Source: Rhizobium leguminosarum bv. trifolii WSM1325
Lineage (GTDB): Bacteria; Pseudomonadota; Alphaproteobacteria; Rhizobiales; Rhizobiaceae
Direction of reading: 5' to 3'
NCBI GenBank assembly: GCA_000023185.1
Contig: CP001622.1
Coordinates: 3,715,501-3,779,500 of the forward strand
DNA length: 64,000 nt
Made by a program: the position numbers and the translations under genes. Under the pieces are notes generated by a model, which was given only the letters and a program-made list of their open reading frames with translations, did no database searches and was not told where the DNA came from. Position 1 is the first letter of the stretch, and each line of letters opens with the position of its first letter. Shown here piece after piece: positions 63,661 to 64,000 of this stretch.

Positions 63661-64000
63661 CGGCGATCTTCATCACCACCAATGAGGCGACATCGATTCT
63701 TCCGGGGCGCGGCGGCCTCTTCGGCCGGCTGTCCGATGCCTTCTGGCGGCACCCGAAACTGCTGCTCTTCCTGATGCTGACGCCGCCGCTGCTCTGGCTC
63801 GGCATCATCTATATCGGTTCGCTGCTCGCCCTGCTTCTGCAGAGTTTCTTTTCGATCGACGATTTCTCAGGCCTGGTGAATTACGAATTCACCCTTGCGA
63901 CCTATGCGCAGCTTCTGAGCCCGACGAATTTCGACATTATCATCCGCACTTTCGTCATGGCGGCACTAGTGACCGTCGCTTCCGCCTTGATCGCCTTCCC
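63657..64000 (+). CDS. ABC transporter permease (PotB type), truncated by window end
   Basis: Starts at ATG 63657 overlapping the ATPase stop (ATGA). About 114 codons are visible. The N-terminus is followed by a first helix (LLLFLMLTPPLLWLGIIYIG) and a periplasmic part with FSIDDFSGLVNYEFTLATYA, then the second helix (IRTFVMAALVTVASALIAF). This agrees with the PotB/YdcU type of permease. The end is beyond the window. Confidence 0.88.
   Translation, partial: MTAIFITTNEATSILPGRGGLFGRLSDAFWRHPKLLLFLMLTPPLLWLGIIYIGSLLALLLQSFFSIDDFSGLVNYEFTLATYAQLLSPTNFDIIIRTFVMAALVTVASALIAF

Overview
The window is high-GC alphaproteobacterial chromosome and most resembles the Rhizobium leguminosarum / R. etli group. 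The basis is gene content (split pntA, aa3-oxidase subunit IV, LacI-linked xylBA, three c-di-GMP proteins, TRAP and ABC uptake systems) and many palindromic intergenic repeats of the type described in rhizobia as RIME mosaic elements. I see no prophage, insertion sequence, CRISPR array, rRNA or tRNA.

Layout. 1-7 kb: transhydrogenase operon pntA1-pntA2-pntB, a small cytochrome oxidase subunit, a FeeM-like N-acyl amino acid synthase and a GGDEF/EAL protein whose GGDEF site is degenerate. 7-11 kb: a TRAP transporter whose permease genes converge on the binding-protein gene, with a 237-bp cloverleaf-like repeat and a two-way terminator between them. 11-19 kb: PuuD-like hydrolase, hydroxyacid dehydrogenase with LacI regulator, MarR regulator divergent from a creatininase-family amidohydrolase, a CobW-WD40-GNAT operon and cysE. 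19-24 kb: GGDEF protein, serine hydrolase, GNAT, and lysine/ornithine decarboxylase with a long structured leader. 24-36 kb: LysR, DUF1007-NicO metal transporter, GNATs, DUF533 protein, KDPG aldolase, CYTH-CHAD pair, TrhO, CHASE4-GGDEF-EAL protein, GH1 beta-glucosidase, DoxX protein.

36-48 kb is a sugar-catabolic block. It holds a ribose-type ABC transporter with a divergent LacI regulator and paired operators, a TIM-barrel isomerase, a Gfo/Idh/MocA dehydrogenase, and lacI-xylB-xylA. 48-52 kb is an EmrAB-type efflux pair with a divergent TetR regulator. 52-64 kb holds an AraC/GyrI regulator bracketed by repeats, TerC, gltX-lysS, SDR/AraC divergent genes, an unknown membrane-anchored protein, a LysR regulator and the start of a polyamine-type ABC transporter that runs off the window.

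The feature I would follow first is the leader of the decarboxylase gene (23645-24000, minus strand). It contains an open reading frame whose stop codon overlaps the decarboxylase start codon (ATGA), plus a strong hairpin just upstream of the ribosome binding site. This fits the known alphaproteobacterial speF RNA context and suggests translational coupling or leader-peptide control. Also notable are the cloverleaf repeat at 9301-9537 and a RIME-like element sitting inside the loop of a terminator at 36451-36589.
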